Assembly: GCF_017676365.1 (NCBI RefSeq)
Contig: NZ_JADKMA010000019.1
Location: 1 to 56,948 of the forward strand
Direction of reading: 5' to 3'
Source: Streptomyces oryzae
Lineage (GTDB): Bacteria > Actinomycetota > Actinomycetes > Streptomycetales > Streptomycetaceae
Length of the DNA: 56,948 bases
Position 1 is the first letter of the stretch; each line of letters starts with the position of its first letter. The notes under the pieces are model-generated. The model did not search any database, was not told the DNA's origin, and saw only the letters and a program-made list of their open reading frames with translations. Of this stretch, positions 17,619 through 26,011 are shown piece by piece. The position numbers and the translations under genes are program-made.

Positions 17619-19544
17619 ATGCACATCGGACCCGCAGCCCTCATCCAGCAGCTGACCAGCGACGACGCGCCGCCGTTCGCGCTGTTGCACAGGCGGACGC
17701 CGGGCCGGGACACCGGCCTGGTCGAAGTGCTCACCGGCAGCGTGCGCGAGGTGGAGCGGCTCGCCGACCTTCCCGTACGGCCGGACGGCGAGGCGGGCGC
17801 GCTGGCGCTCGTACCGTTCCGGCAGATCCGCGAGCGGGGCTTCGACGTGCGGGACGACGGCACGCCGCTGTCCGTGCTGCTGCCCGACGAGCGGTATGAG
17901 CTGCCGCTGGCCGGCACGCTCGCCGCGCTGCCGGACCACCCGGTGCGGGTGGAGCAGGGCGCGTTCGATGTGCCCGACAGCGCGTACGAGGACATCGTGC
18001 GCCGGGTGGTCAGGGACGAGATCGGTGCCGGGGAGGGCGCCAACTTCGTCATCCGGCGCGACTACCAGGGCCGCATCCCGGACTTCTCCCGAGCCGACGC
18101 GCTGGCCCTCTTCGGACGGCTGCTGCGCGGTGAGCAGGGCGCCTACTGGACGTTCGTCGTGCACACCGGCGAGCGCGTACTGGTGGGCGCCAGCCCGGAG
18201 GTACATGTGCGGATGACCGGGGGCACCGTGGTGATGAACCCCATCAGCGGCACCTACCGCTATCCGCCGCAGGGCCCTGACGTGGCGGGGCTGCTGGACT
18301 TCCTGTCCGACCGCAAGGAGAGCGAGGAGCTGTCCATGGTCGTCGACGAGGAGCTGAAGATGATGTGCACCGTCGGCGACGAGGGCGGCGTCGTCGTCGG
18401 GCCGCGGCTGAAGGAAATGGCGCACCTGGCGCACACCGAGTACGAGCTGCGCGGACGCAGCACGCTGGATGTGCGCGAGGTGCTGCGCGAGACGATGTTC
18501 GCCGCGACGGTCACCGGCTCCCCGGTGGAGAACGCCTGCCGGGTCATCGAGCGGCACGAGGCGGGCGGACGCGGCTACTACGCGGGGGCGCTCGCGCTGC
18601 TCGGCCACGACGGAGGCGGAGCGCAGACGCTGGACTCCCCCATCCTGATCCGTACCGCCGACATCGACGCGGCCGACGGGCGGCTGCGGGTGCCGGTCGG
18701 TGCCACGCTGGTGCGCGCCTCCGACCCGGCGAGCGAGGTGGCGGAGACCCACGCGAAGGCGGCCGGAGTGCTGGCGGCGCTGGGCGTGCGGGACGCGCCG
18801 GCCCGTACGCAGGACGAGCCGCGCCCGCGGCTGGCGGACGATCCGCGGGTGCGGGCCGCGCTGGAGGGGCGGCGTGCCTCCCTCGCACCGTTCTGGCTGC
18901 GGATGCGGGTGGGGCGGCCCGAGCGGGCCGACGCGGCACAGGTGCTGGTGGTGGACGGCGAGGACACCTTCACCTCGATGCTGGCCCACCTGCTGGGCTC
19001 GACGGGGCATCAGGTGCGGGTGCGGCGCTACGACGAGCCGGGGCTGGCCGAGGCGGCGCTGCGACACGCGGGGCCGGTGGTGCTGGGCCCAGGCCCAGGG
19101 GATCCGCGCGATGCGGACGACCCGAAGATGCGGCTGCTGCGCGGCCTCGCCGCCGATCTGGTGCGTGCCCGGCGGCAGCCGCTGCTGGGCGTCTGCCTCG
19201 GGCACGAACTGCTCGCGGCGGAACTCGGTCTCGAACTGGTCCGCAAGCAGCGCCCCTACCAGGGCGCGCAGGAGACAATCGAGCTGTTCGGACGGCGGGA
19301 GACGGTCGGCTTCTACAACTCCTACACCGCCCGCTGCGACGACGAGGCCGCCGCCGAACTCGCCCTGCACGGCGTCGAGTTGAGCCGGGACCCGGACAGC
19401 GGCGAGGTCCACGCACTGCGCGGGCCCGGCTTCGCCGGGGTGCAGTTCCACCCGGAGTCGGTGCTGACGCTGGACGGGGTGACGGTGACGGCGCAGCTGC
19501 TGGCGGCGGTGAGCGAGGGGGCCACGAGCGCGGCACGACCCTGA
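17619..19544 (+). CDS. trpEG: Fused anthranilate synthase (TrpE-TrpG type)
   Basis: A 641-residue fusion converting chorismate plus glutamine to anthranilate. The chorismate-binding domain (about 90-420) shows 'NFVIRRDYQGRI', 'VGASPEVHVRM', 'MNPISGTYR', 'DRKESEELSMVVDEELKMM' and 'FAATVTGSPVENACRV'. The class I glutamine amidotransferase domain (about 450-630) has C526 in GVCLGHE, and H611/E613 in QFHPES, completing the triad. This order and length are shared with S. venezuelae TrpEG and phenazine PhzE. The Trp attenuator upstream argues for primary tryptophan synthesis. ATG at 17619 follows GTGAAGGGACC. It is convergent with pfkA across a shared hairpin. Confidence 0.94.
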   Translation: MHIGPAALIQQLTSDDAPPFALLHRRTPGRDTGLVEVLTGSVREVERLADLPVRPDGEAGALALVPFRQIRERGFDVRDDGTPLSVLLPDERYELPLAGTLAALPDHPVRVEQGAFDVPDSAYEDIVRRVVRDEIGAGEGANFVIRRDYQGRIPDFSRADALALFGRLLRGEQGAYWTFVVHTGERVLVGASPEVHVRMTGGTVVMNPISGTYRYPPQGPDVAGLLDFLSDRKESEELSMVVDEELKMMCTVGDEGGVVVGPRLKEMAHLAHTEYELRGRSTLDVREVLRETMFAATVTGSPVENACRVIERHEAGGRGYYAGALALLGHDGGGAQTLDSPILIRTADIDAADGRLRVPVGATLVRASDPASEVAETHAKAAGVLAALGVRDAPARTQDEPRPRLADDPRVRAALEGRRASLAPFWLRMRVGRPERADAAQVLVVDGEDTFTSMLAHLLGSTGHQVRVRRYDEPGLAEAALRHAGPVVLGPGPGDPRDADDPKMRLLRGLAADLVRARRQPLLGVCLGHELLAAELGLELVRKQRPYQGAQETIELFGRRETVGFYNSYTARCDDEAAAELALHGVELSRDPDSGEVHALRGPGFAGVQFHPESVLTLDGVTVTAQLLAAVSEGATSAARP

Positions 19545-19557
19545 GGAAGCGAGGGGG

Positions 19558-19583
19558 AGGGGAGCCCCCGAGTGGGCTCCCCT
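19558..19583. terminator. Bidirectional terminator between trpEG and pfkA
   Basis: AGGGGAGCCC pairs with GGGCTCCCCT over a 6-nt loop. It fills the 47-base gap between two convergent stops, so it can serve both strands. Confidence 0.85.
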
Positions 19584-19591
19584 CTCCGCCG

Positions 19592-20620
19592 TCAGCCGAA
19601 GAAGACGCCCGCCTCCTCATAGAGCGCCGGATCCACCGTCTTCAGCTTCTCGGTGGCCTTGGCGAGCGGGACGCGGACGATGTCGGTGCCGCGCAGGGCG
19701 ACCATGCTGCCCCACTCCTCGTCGCGTACGGCGTCGATGGCGTGCAGGCCGAAGCGGGTGGCCAGCCAGCGGTCGAAGGGGGTGGGGGTGCCGCCGCGCT
19801 GGATGTGCCCGAGGACGGTGGTGCGGGCCTCCTTGCCAGTGCGCGACTCGATCTCCTTGGCCAGCCACTCGCCGACGCCGGACAGCCTGACGTGCCCGAA
19901 GGAGTCCGTCGAGCCGTCCTTGAGCACCATCTCGCCGCCCTTGGGCATCGCACCCTCAGCGACCACGACGATCGGCGCGTAGCTCGCCTTGAAGCGGGAG
20001 GTGACCCACCCGCAGACCTGGTCCACGTCGAAGCGCTGCTCGGGGATCAGGATGCAGTTGGCGCCGCCCGCCAGGCCCGAGTGGAGGGCGATCCACCCCG
20101 CGTGCCGTCCCATGACCTCCACCACCAGCACCCGCATATGCGACTCGGCTGTGGTGTGCAGCCGGTCGATGGCCTCGGTGGCGACGGTGACCGCCGTGTT
20201 GAAGCCGAAGGTGTAGTCCGTGGCGGAGAGGTCGTTGTCGATCGTCTTGGGCACGCCGACACAGCGGATGCCGTACTCGTCCGTCAGCCGGGCCGCCACG
20301 CCCAGGGTGTCCTCGCCGCCGATCGCGATCAGTCCGTCGACCTCGTACTTGGCCAGGTTCTCCTTGATCCGGCGGACCCCGTCCTCCGCTTTGAAGGGAT
20401 TGGTGCGCGAGGAGCCGAGGATGGTGCCGCCGCGGGGCAGCATGCCGCGGACCGCCGGGATGTCGAGCCGGACCGTCTCCCCCTCCAGCGACCCCCGCCA
20501 GCCGTCGCGGAACCCGGTGAATTCGTATCCGTAGTTCTGGACTCCCTTACGGACGACGGCCCGCATGACCGCGTTGAGACCGGGGCAGTCGCCGCCGCCG
20601 GTCAGCACTCCGACCCGCAT
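19592..20620 (-). CDS. pfkA: 6-phosphofructokinase, actinobacterial mixed-substrate (group III) type
   Basis: Phosphorylates fructose-6-phosphate in glycolysis. 342 residues from ATG at 20620 (SD GGGAGA), the usual actinobacterial length. Motifs: 'LTGGGDCPGLNAVMR', 'PRGGTILGSSR', 'IGGEDTLGVAARL', 'GVPKTIDNDL' (catalytic Asp), 'VEVMGRHAGWIAL' and 'VLGHIQRGGTPTPFDR'. Position 104 is Asp (GGED) and 125 is Lys. In this family those residues mark PPi use, whereas ATP enzymes carry Gly at 104, so the phosphoryl donor needs testing. A perfect 11-7-11 inverted repeat lies in the promoter region. Confidence 0.94.
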   Translation of the reverse strand: MRVGVLTGGGDCPGLNAVMRAVVRKGVQNYGYEFTGFRDGWRGSLEGETVRLDIPAVRGMLPRGGTILGSSRTNPFKAEDGVRRIKENLAKYEVDGLIAIGGEDTLGVAARLTDEYGIRCVGVPKTIDNDLSATDYTFGFNTAVTVATEAIDRLHTTAESHMRVLVVEVMGRHAGWIALHSGLAGGANCILIPEQRFDVDQVCGWVTSRFKASYAPIVVVAEGAMPKGGEMVLKDGSTDSFGHVRLSGVGEWLAKEIESRTGKEARTTVLGHIQRGGTPTPFDRWLATRFGLHAIDAVRDEEWGSMVALRGTDIVRVPLAKATEKLKTVDPALYEEAGVFFG

Positions 20621-20651
20621 GAGATCTCCCTCTCTCCGCCTGAACGCCTGG

Positions 20652-20680
20652 ACGTGAGTCACGCTAGCGGTGACTCACGT
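20652..20680 (-). promoter_or_regulatory. Operator-like palindrome in the pfkA promoter region
   Basis: ACGTGAGTCAC and GTGACTCACGT are perfect 11-bp arms around GCTAGCG, 32-60 bases before the pfkA ATG. Read on the minus strand the centre contains TAGCGT, a possible -10, so a bound dimer would overlap the promoter. I do not recognise the regulator. The TGAGT/ACTCA half-sites recall, but do not match in spacing, the MacR motif (TGAGTAC-N2-GTACTCA). Confidence 0.7.
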
Positions 20681-20805
20681 CACACGGGATGCGCCGGTAA
20701 CCGGATTTCCTTGGGAGGGCCGGGATTTGAGTCTGGGGCAATCACTCGTACGGGCGACAGGCTGCCGAAGCTTCGCGGGGTGCAATTCAGGGGCGCGGGG
20801 GCAAC

Positions 20806-21477
20806 CTAGTCATCCAGTCCACGCTCAATGGCGTAGCGCACCAGCTCAACCCGGTTGTGCAGCTGCAACTTGCCCAGCGTGTTCTGCACATGGTTCTGCA
20901 CGGTGCGGTGCGAAATAACCAGCCGCTCGGCGATCTGCTTGTAACCGAGCCCCTTGGCCACCAGACGCAGAACCTCCGTCTCGCGCTCGGTCAGCTTCGG
21001 CACATCGGGCGCGTCCTCGGCGGCCGGCACCGGGTCGGCCGCCAGCCTGCGGTACTCGCCCAGCACCAGACCGGCCAGCCCCGGGGTGAAGACGGGGTCA
21101 CCCAGCGCGGTACGGCGTACCGCGTCCAGCAGTTCCTCGGGCCCGGCCGACTTGACCAGATAGCCCGTGGCCCCGGACTTGACCGCTTCCAGCACATCGC
21201 TGTGCTCCCCGCTCGCCGACAGCACCAGCACCCGCAGCGCCGTGCCGGGCCCGACCAGCTCTCGGCAGACCTCCACGCCCGGCTTGCCCGGCAGGTTCAG
21301 GTCGAGCACCAGCACATCGGGCGAGGTGGCGCGGGCCCGGCGGACCGCCTGCTCGCCGTCGCCCGCCGTGGCGACGACCTCGAACCCGGCCTCGGCCAGG
21401 TCCCGTGCGACGGCCTCGCGCCACATCGGGTGGTCGTCGACCACCATCACCCGGACGGGTTGTGCCTCAGTTGTCAT
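20806..21477 (-). CDS. macR: MacR-type LuxR/NarL-family response regulator
   Basis: 223 residues: receiver domain (D14, D15, phospho-acceptor D59 in LVLDLNLPG, K near 109) and C-terminal LuxR helix-turn-helix ('LTERETEVLRLVAKGLGYKQIAERLVISHRTVQNHV'). Its ATG at 21477 lies inside the end of the sensor gene (11-nt overlap), so the two are cotranslated. Family, partner and position next to pfkA match MacRS, described in S. coelicolor as a regulator of actinorhodin and morphogenesis membrane-protein genes. The symbol rests on this recalled synteny. Confidence 0.88.
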   Translation of the reverse strand: MTTEAQPVRVMVVDDHPMWREAVARDLAEAGFEVVATAGDGEQAVRRARATSPDVLVLDLNLPGKPGVEVCRELVGPGTALRVLVLSASGEHSDVLEAVKSGATGYLVKSAGPEELLDAVRRTALGDPVFTPGLAGLVLGEYRRLAADPVPAAEDAPDVPKLTERETEVLRLVAKGLGYKQIAERLVISHRTVQNHVQNTLGKLQLHNRVELVRYAIERGLDD

Positions 21478-22744
21478 GCTTCGGAACCCTCATCTCCACT
21501 TCCGTTCCCTGTCCGGGCACCGACACCAGCTCCGCCGTGCCGCCCAGGTCCCGCAGCCGTCCCCTGATGGACAGCGCGACGCCCATCCGGCCCTCGGCCT
21601 CCGCGTCCGCCAGCCGTCCCTCGGGGATGCCGGGCCCGTCGTCCCGAACGGTCACGATCACCGCGTCCGGCTCGTCCTCCAGCAGGATCCAGGCGTGTGC
21701 CTCGCCCCCGGCCCCGTCGCCCGCGTGCTTGGCCACATTGTCCAGTGCGGCACCGACAGCCGCGGCCAGTTCCGTCGCCACCCCCGCCGGCAGCGGCACC
21801 GGCGCCCCGGGTTCGGCGAAGGTGACCTTCGACCCGGCGTACGAGGCCAGCAGCGCGCGGACGTCGCAGGGTGCTGCCGCGTCGGTTCCGTCGGCACCGA
21901 CTGCCCGGACCCGGCCGCCCTCGGTCCCGGACTCGGTCCCGGACTCGACAAGGTCACCGGGAGTGCCGGGGCCGCCGTCCGCGAGGGACGCGTGCGCGCT
22001 GGCGCCGGCCGGGGCGTGCCCCGGCTGTTCGGGCACCACGCCGCTGGAGACCAGGGCGCGCAGGGCCACTTCCTGTTCGCCCGCCATCCGGCCCAGCTCC
22101 GCCGCCTCGCCGCCGAGCGCCGTGCCTCTGCGCTGCACCATGGCCAGCACTTGCAGGACGCTGTCGTGGATGTCCCGGGCCAGCCGTTCCCGCTCCCGGG
22201 TGGCCGCCTCGATCTGGAGGGCGCGGGCCAGGGTGCGTTCACTGGCGCGGGCGACCTCGATGACGTAGCCGATGGCGACGCTCGCGACACAGACGAGCAG
22301 CACATTGTGGAAGGTGGAGCGGGTGATCATGCCGCGCTCCACGATGTTGGCGATCCCCACCAGCACCGAGGCGCCCGCGGCCCACCGCCAGCCGCCCTTG
22401 AGCGCGAAGGCGAGGACCGGACCGGCGACCCAGATCGACGGCAGGGTCGGCCCCACCAGATCGCGGCCGTCCACGACCGGGGAGAGGAGGATACCGACGA
22501 CGCCCAGCACGATGTCCGTGACGAGGAACGGCAGCGTGCAGCGTTCTGCCGAGCCGACGTTGCGCAGCGTGCCGAACGTCCAGCACGCCAGCACCAGGAG
22601 ATAGCCGCCGCCCGGCACCGGAGTGCTGTACTCCGGGTAGCTCCAGAAGAAGACGCCGAGGACGTAGAGGACGGCGAGAATGCGGTAGCCCGTCAGCGCC
22701 CGCCACAACGGCTGCTCCACGGACATCAGTTTCGGCGACGCCAT
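21467..22744 (-). CDS. macS: MacS-family sensor histidine kinase
   Basis: 425 residues from ATG at 22744. The N-terminal 180 residues contain five or six hydrophobic segments (DUF5931-type sensor: 'GYRILAVLYVLGVFFW', 'GGGYLLVLACWTFGTL', 'VTDIVLGVVGILL'). The HisKA_3 dimerisation helix follows with phospho-His in 'RERLARDIHDSVLQVLAMVQRR', then an HATPase domain ('AAVGAALDNVAKHA', 'VRDDGPGIPEG', 'GMGVALSIRGRLRDLGGTAEL'-like). A disordered Gly/Ser/Glu insert (about 245-310) separates the two. An ATG six codons in (MSVEQPLW) is an alternative start. A frame to 22867 overlaps plsC and is rejected. Confidence 0.9.
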   Translation of the reverse strand: MASPKLMSVEQPLWRALTGYRILAVLYVLGVFFWSYPEYSTPVPGGGYLLVLACWTFGTLRNVGSAERCTLPFLVTDIVLGVVGILLSPVVDGRDLVGPTLPSIWVAGPVLAFALKGGWRWAAGASVLVGIANIVERGMITRSTFHNVLLVCVASVAIGYVIEVARASERTLARALQIEAATRERERLARDIHDSVLQVLAMVQRRGTALGGEAAELGRMAGEQEVALRALVSSGVVPEQPGHAPAGASAHASLADGGPGTPGDLVESGTESGTEGGRVRAVGADGTDAAAPCDVRALLASYAGSKVTFAEPGAPVPLPAGVATELAAAVGAALDNVAKHAGDGAGGEAHAWILLEDEPDAVIVTVRDDGPGIPEGRLADAEAEGRMGVALSIRGRLRDLGGTAELVSVPGQGTEVEMRVPKHDN

Positions 22745-22773
22745 GACTCCCCCAAGAATTCTTTCCGCCGCAA

Positions 22774-22812
22774 CGGCGAGCACCCCGACGGCGGCGAGCA
22801 CCCCGACGGCGA
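22774..22812. repeat. 18-bp tandem duplication between macS and plsC
   Basis: CGGCGAGCACCCCGACGG is present twice head to tail (22774-22791, 22792-22809) with the first bases of a third. It is noncoding under the chosen macS start. Confidence 0.8.
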
Positions 22813-22844
22813 GGGTCCGGCGGTCCGGTCCGCAGACGACCGGA

Positions 22845-23642
22845 CTAGGCAGCCTTGTGACCGCCACCGTCCTCGTGCCCGGCGGCTTTGTCGCCCTTCG
22901 CGGTCTCGCCCTTCGCGGACTCGGCCTTCGCAGCCTCCGCGATCTTCGCCGCCTTCGCGGCCTCCGCGATCTGCCGCTTGGCCGCCGTCGCGTACATGTC
23001 GACGTACTCCTGGCCGGACAGCTTCAGGATGGCGTACATGACCTCGTCGGTGACGGCGCGCTGGATGAACCGGTCGTTGTCCATGCCCTGATACCGGCTG
23101 AAGTCCAGTGGGGCGCCGATCCTGATGCCCGGGCGCATCAGCTTGGGCACCACCTTGCCGGGTGGCTGGATCTTCTCCGTATCGATCATCGCCACCGGGA
23201 TCACCGGAGCGCCCGAGCGGAGCGCGACCCGCGCCAGACCGCCGGGCTTGCCCCGGTAGAGGCGGCCGTCGGGCGAGCGGGTGCCCTCCGGGTAGATACC
23301 GAAGAGCTCGCCGCGCTCCAGCACTTCGAGTCCGCTCCTGATCGCCGCCTCACCAGCGCCGCGGACGCCGGAGCGGTCGACGGGGAGCTGACCGACGCCC
23401 TTGAAGAACGCGGCCGTCAGCTTGCCCTTGATCCCGGGAGAGGTGAAGTACTCGGCCTTCGCGATGAAGGTCACCTTGCGGTCGAGGACGGCGGGCAGGA
23501 AGAAGGAGTCGGAGAACGAGAGGTGGTTGCTCGCCAGGATGGCGGGCCCCTCGGCGGGCACGTTCTCCAGGCCCTCCACCCAGGGCCGGAACGCGAGCTT
23601 CAGCGTGCTGCCGACCGACAGCTTCATCGCGCTGTAGAACAA
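22845..23642 (-). CDS. 1-acyl-sn-glycerol-3-phosphate acyltransferase (PlsC family)
   Basis: Transfers an acyl chain to lysophosphatidate in phospholipid synthesis at the membrane. Catalytic 'NHLSFSD' (HX4D), 'EGTRSPDG' (acceptor-binding) and 'VIPVAMI' are present. The start is a TTG at 23642 because a near-perfect Shine-Dalgarno, AAGGAGGT, lies five bases before it; ATG codons downstream have none. The last 45 residues are an unusual Ala/Lys/Glu helix repeating AEAAKAAK- and SAKGETAKGDK-like units. 265 aa in total. A macS-macR operon follows on the same strand after about 100 bases. Confidence 0.93.
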   Translation of the reverse strand: MFYSAMKLSVGSTLKLAFRPWVEGLENVPAEGPAILASNHLSFSDSFFLPAVLDRKVTFIAKAEYFTSPGIKGKLTAAFFKGVGQLPVDRSGVRGAGEAAIRSGLEVLERGELFGIYPEGTRSPDGRLYRGKPGGLARVALRSGAPVIPVAMIDTEKIQPPGKVVPKLMRPGIRIGAPLDFSRYQGMDNDRFIQRAVTDEVMYAILKLSGQEYVDMYATAAKRQIAEAAKAAKIAEAAKAESAKGETAKGDKAAGHEDGGGHKAA

Positions 23643-23742
23643 CCTCGACCTCCTTGATGGGACCCACCGACCCTATCCCGCCACCGTGGCGCCGGACCCC
23701 CGCCGTCCATCGTGCGCCCGCGGGGTGCCCGGCGCGCCCCGT

Positions 23743-24798
23743 TCACACCCTCACAACGATCTTCCCGGTGTGCGCGTTGGACTCCATCAGACGGTGTGCG
23801 TCACCCATCGCCTCCAGCCCCTCGAAGACCTTCGCCACCACGGGCGCCAGCTCGCCGGAGGCCAGCCCCGCGCCGAGGAAGGCGGCGGCGCGGCGGCGGT
23901 AGCCGGGATCGCGTGCCAGCAGTCCGTTGCCGAAGGTGCGCACGGTCAGCGGCCAGTTCATCGACAGCACCATGGGGCGCGGATCCAGCCACCCATAGGC
24001 CACGACGGTGCCGCCGGGGGTGAGCGCGTCGCCGACGGCGGTGAAGCCGGGGCCGCCGATGCCGTCGAAGGCCAGCCGGACGCCGGCGCCGCCGGTGAAC
24101 CGCTTCACCTCCTCGACCAGGTCCTCAGTGTCCGTGCTGATCACATGCGCTGCGCCGAGTTCCCGCAACTGCTCCCGCTTGGCCGTGCCCCGGGTGGTGA
24201 CGATCGGGACGGCTCCCACCCGCCGGGCCGTCTGGATGGCGGCCGTACCGACGCCGCTGGAGCCGCCGGTGATCAGCACCTGGTCGCCGGGCGCCAGCCC
24301 GCCGGTCTCGACCAGTCCGCCGTACGCGGTCGCGTACGTCACCCACAGGGCCGCAGCGGTCACCGGGTCGGCGTCCGCCGGGGCGGGCACCAGGGAGCTC
24401 TCGGGGAGTACGACGCGCTCGGCGTACACCCCGTGCACCCCGAAGTCGAACGTGCCGGCGGACAGCACCCGGTCGCCGGGGACGAACGCGGTCACGCCCT
24501 CGCCGACCGCCGCCACCACTCCGGCCGCCTCGTAGCCGAGCCGGGAGCCGGGCAGGGTGGGCCGGTAGTAGTACCCGCCCGAGCGGAACATCGCCTCGGC
24601 CCGGTTGAGGCCGATCGCCTCGACGCGGAGCAGCACCTCGCCGGGCCCGGGTGCCGGCAGCGGTACCTCCTCGGTCTTCAGCACCTCGGGGCCGCCGAGT
24701 TCGTGGAAGACGACCGCACAGGTGGTGGCGGGAAGTGCGGCAGGAAGTGTGGGAGGAGTGGCGGGAGTGGCCTGAGTGGTCAGTGCGGTTGAAGTCAT
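23743..24798 (-). CDS. Zinc-type alcohol dehydrogenase / quinone oxidoreductase family protein
   Basis: Medium-chain dehydrogenase/reductase, 351 aa from ATG at 24798. The GroES-like N-terminal domain has 'GPGEVLLRVEAIGLNRAEAMFRSG' and 'GYEAAGVVAAVGEGV'. The NADPH-binding fold has 'VLITGGSSGVGTAAIQTARR' and 'HVISTDTEDL'. Catalytic zinc cysteines are absent, as in quinone oxidoreductases (QOR). It reduces quinones or enones with NADPH; the true substrate is unknown. It is divergent from the adjacent AraC-family gene, which probably regulates it (114 bases between starts). Confidence 0.9.
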   Translation of the reverse strand: MTSTALTTQATPATPPTLPAALPATTCAVVFHELGGPEVLKTEEVPLPAPGPGEVLLRVEAIGLNRAEAMFRSGGYYYRPTLPGSRLGYEAAGVVAAVGEGVTAFVPGDRVLSAGTFDFGVHGVYAERVVLPESSLVPAPADADPVTAAALWVTYATAYGGLVETGGLAPGDQVLITGGSSGVGTAAIQTARRVGAVPIVTTRGTAKREQLRELGAAHVISTDTEDLVEEVKRFTGGAGVRLAFDGIGGPGFTAVGDALTPGGTVVAYGWLDPRPMVLSMNWPLTVRTFGNGLLARDPGYRRRAAAFLGAGLASGELAPVVAKVFEGLEAMGDAHRLMESNAHTGKIVVRV

Positions 24799-24912
24799 AC
24801 CGATGACCGTAGAGAGCCTCACAGCGACGACCAATGCCCCAATGACTCTCGTTCATGTCCCATCGTCTCCCGCCCGACGCGGAACGGCGAGCCGGCGGGA
24901 TACCGTACGGAC

Positions 24913-25848
24913 ATGGACGTACTCAGCGACGCCATCGCCGCCATGCGCACCGGGCGGCCGCATTCCTCCCGCACCGTCAAGCGGGCGCCCTGGGGCGTCA
25001 GGTTCCCCGCCTCCGACGGGGCCGGGTTCCATGTCGTCCTCCAGGGCTCGGCCTGGCTGCTGCCGCCGGGTGACGACGCCGAGCCCGTCCGGCTGGCCCC
25101 CGGCGATGTGGTCTTCCTCGCCCACGGCTACGGCCACGGGCTCGCCGACCACCCCACGACCCCGCTGGTGGACGCCGTGCCGGGGCCCGACGGGTCCTGG
25201 CCCTCGCTCCGCCATCGCGGACCCGTGCGCAGCGACGAGACCCTGCTGCTCTGCGGCGCCTACCGGCTCGACAGGTCACGCGCCCATCCGCTGCTGACCG
25301 AACTGCCGCGCTACATCCACCTGCCGGCCCGGATCGGAGCCCACGACCGGCTGCGCTCCGCTGTCGATCTGCTCGGCGCCGAGCTGTCCGAGCCGCTGCC
25401 CGGTTCGGACGCCGTCGTCCCGGCACTGCTGGACACCCTTCTGCTGTATCTGCTGCGCACCTGGTGGCTGACCGAGCAGGCCGCCGAGCCCGTCGGCTGG
25501 GCGGGGGCGCTCGGCGACCCCGGTGTCGCCGCCGCGCTGCACTCCGTCCACGACGACCCGGCCAGGCCCTGGACCGTCGAGGAGCTCGGCGCGCTGGCGG
25601 GGCTGTCCCGGGCCGCCTTCGCCCGCCGGTTCACCGCGCTCGTGGGCCGCCCGCCACTGGCCTATCTGACCTGGTGGCGGATGACCTGCGCCGGCCAGCT
25701 GCTGCGCACCACGGAAGCCCCGCTGCGGAGCATCGCCGAACGTACCGGCTACACCTCGGAGTTCGCCTTCGCCAAGGCGTTCAAACGGGAGTACGGCGTG
25801 GCGCCAGGCCACTACCGCAGAAGAGGCGCGGCGCTCCGCGCGGGGTGA
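24913..25848 (+). CDS. AraC-family transcriptional regulator (cupin + HTH)
   Basis: 311 residues. The N-terminal cupin-like sensor resembles the AraC 'cupin_6' class ('GFHVVLQGSAWLLPPG', 'VRLAPGDVVFLAHGYGHGLADHP'). Two C-terminal helix-turn-helices follow ('WTVEELGALAGLSRAAFARRFTALVG', 'PLRSIAERTGYTSEFAFAKAFKREYGVAPGHYRR'). Regulators of this class typically control a neighbouring oxidoreductase or transporter, here the divergent quinone oxidoreductase. ATG at 24913 directly follows CCGTACGGAC. Confidence 0.93.
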   Translation: MDVLSDAIAAMRTGRPHSSRTVKRAPWGVRFPASDGAGFHVVLQGSAWLLPPGDDAEPVRLAPGDVVFLAHGYGHGLADHPTTPLVDAVPGPDGSWPSLRHRGPVRSDETLLLCGAYRLDRSRAHPLLTELPRYIHLPARIGAHDRLRSAVDLLGAELSEPLPGSDAVVPALLDTLLLYLLRTWWLTEQAAEPVGWAGALGDPGVAAALHSVHDDPARPWTVEELGALAGLSRAAFARRFTALVGRPPLAYLTWWRMTCAGQLLRTTEAPLRSIAERTGYTSEFAFAKAFKREYGVAPGHYRRRGAALRAG

Positions 25849-25913
25849 CCCCGCAGGCCCCCTGGACACTGCCGGTACGCCGGACGACGAATTAGGGTGG
25901 CAGCACTCCTTGG

Positions 25914-25985
25914 CGAGACGCCGAGACGCGTCGAGATGACGAGACGCCGAGTTGCCGAGACCCGAGTTGCCGAGACGCCGAGCCC
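25914..25985 (+). repeat. GAGACGCCGAG / CGAGTTGCCGAGAC tandem repeats
   Basis: An interleaved array of 10-14 base units: GCGAGACGCCGAGACGCGTC, then GAGACGCCGAGTTGCC, GAGACCCGAGTTGCC and GAGACGCCGAGCCC. At least three copies of GAGACGCCGAG and two of CGAGTTGCCGAGAC are seen. It lies 30-100 bases before the esterase start and is not in a credible gene. Confidence 0.75.
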
Positions 25986-26011
25986 GACCGCTGAGCCTCT
26001 GGAGGCCCACC

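Noticed and set aside
22745..22867. Longer start for macS
   Set aside because: It would overlap plsC and would be encoded by the 18-bp tandem duplication; family members begin near MSVEQPLW.
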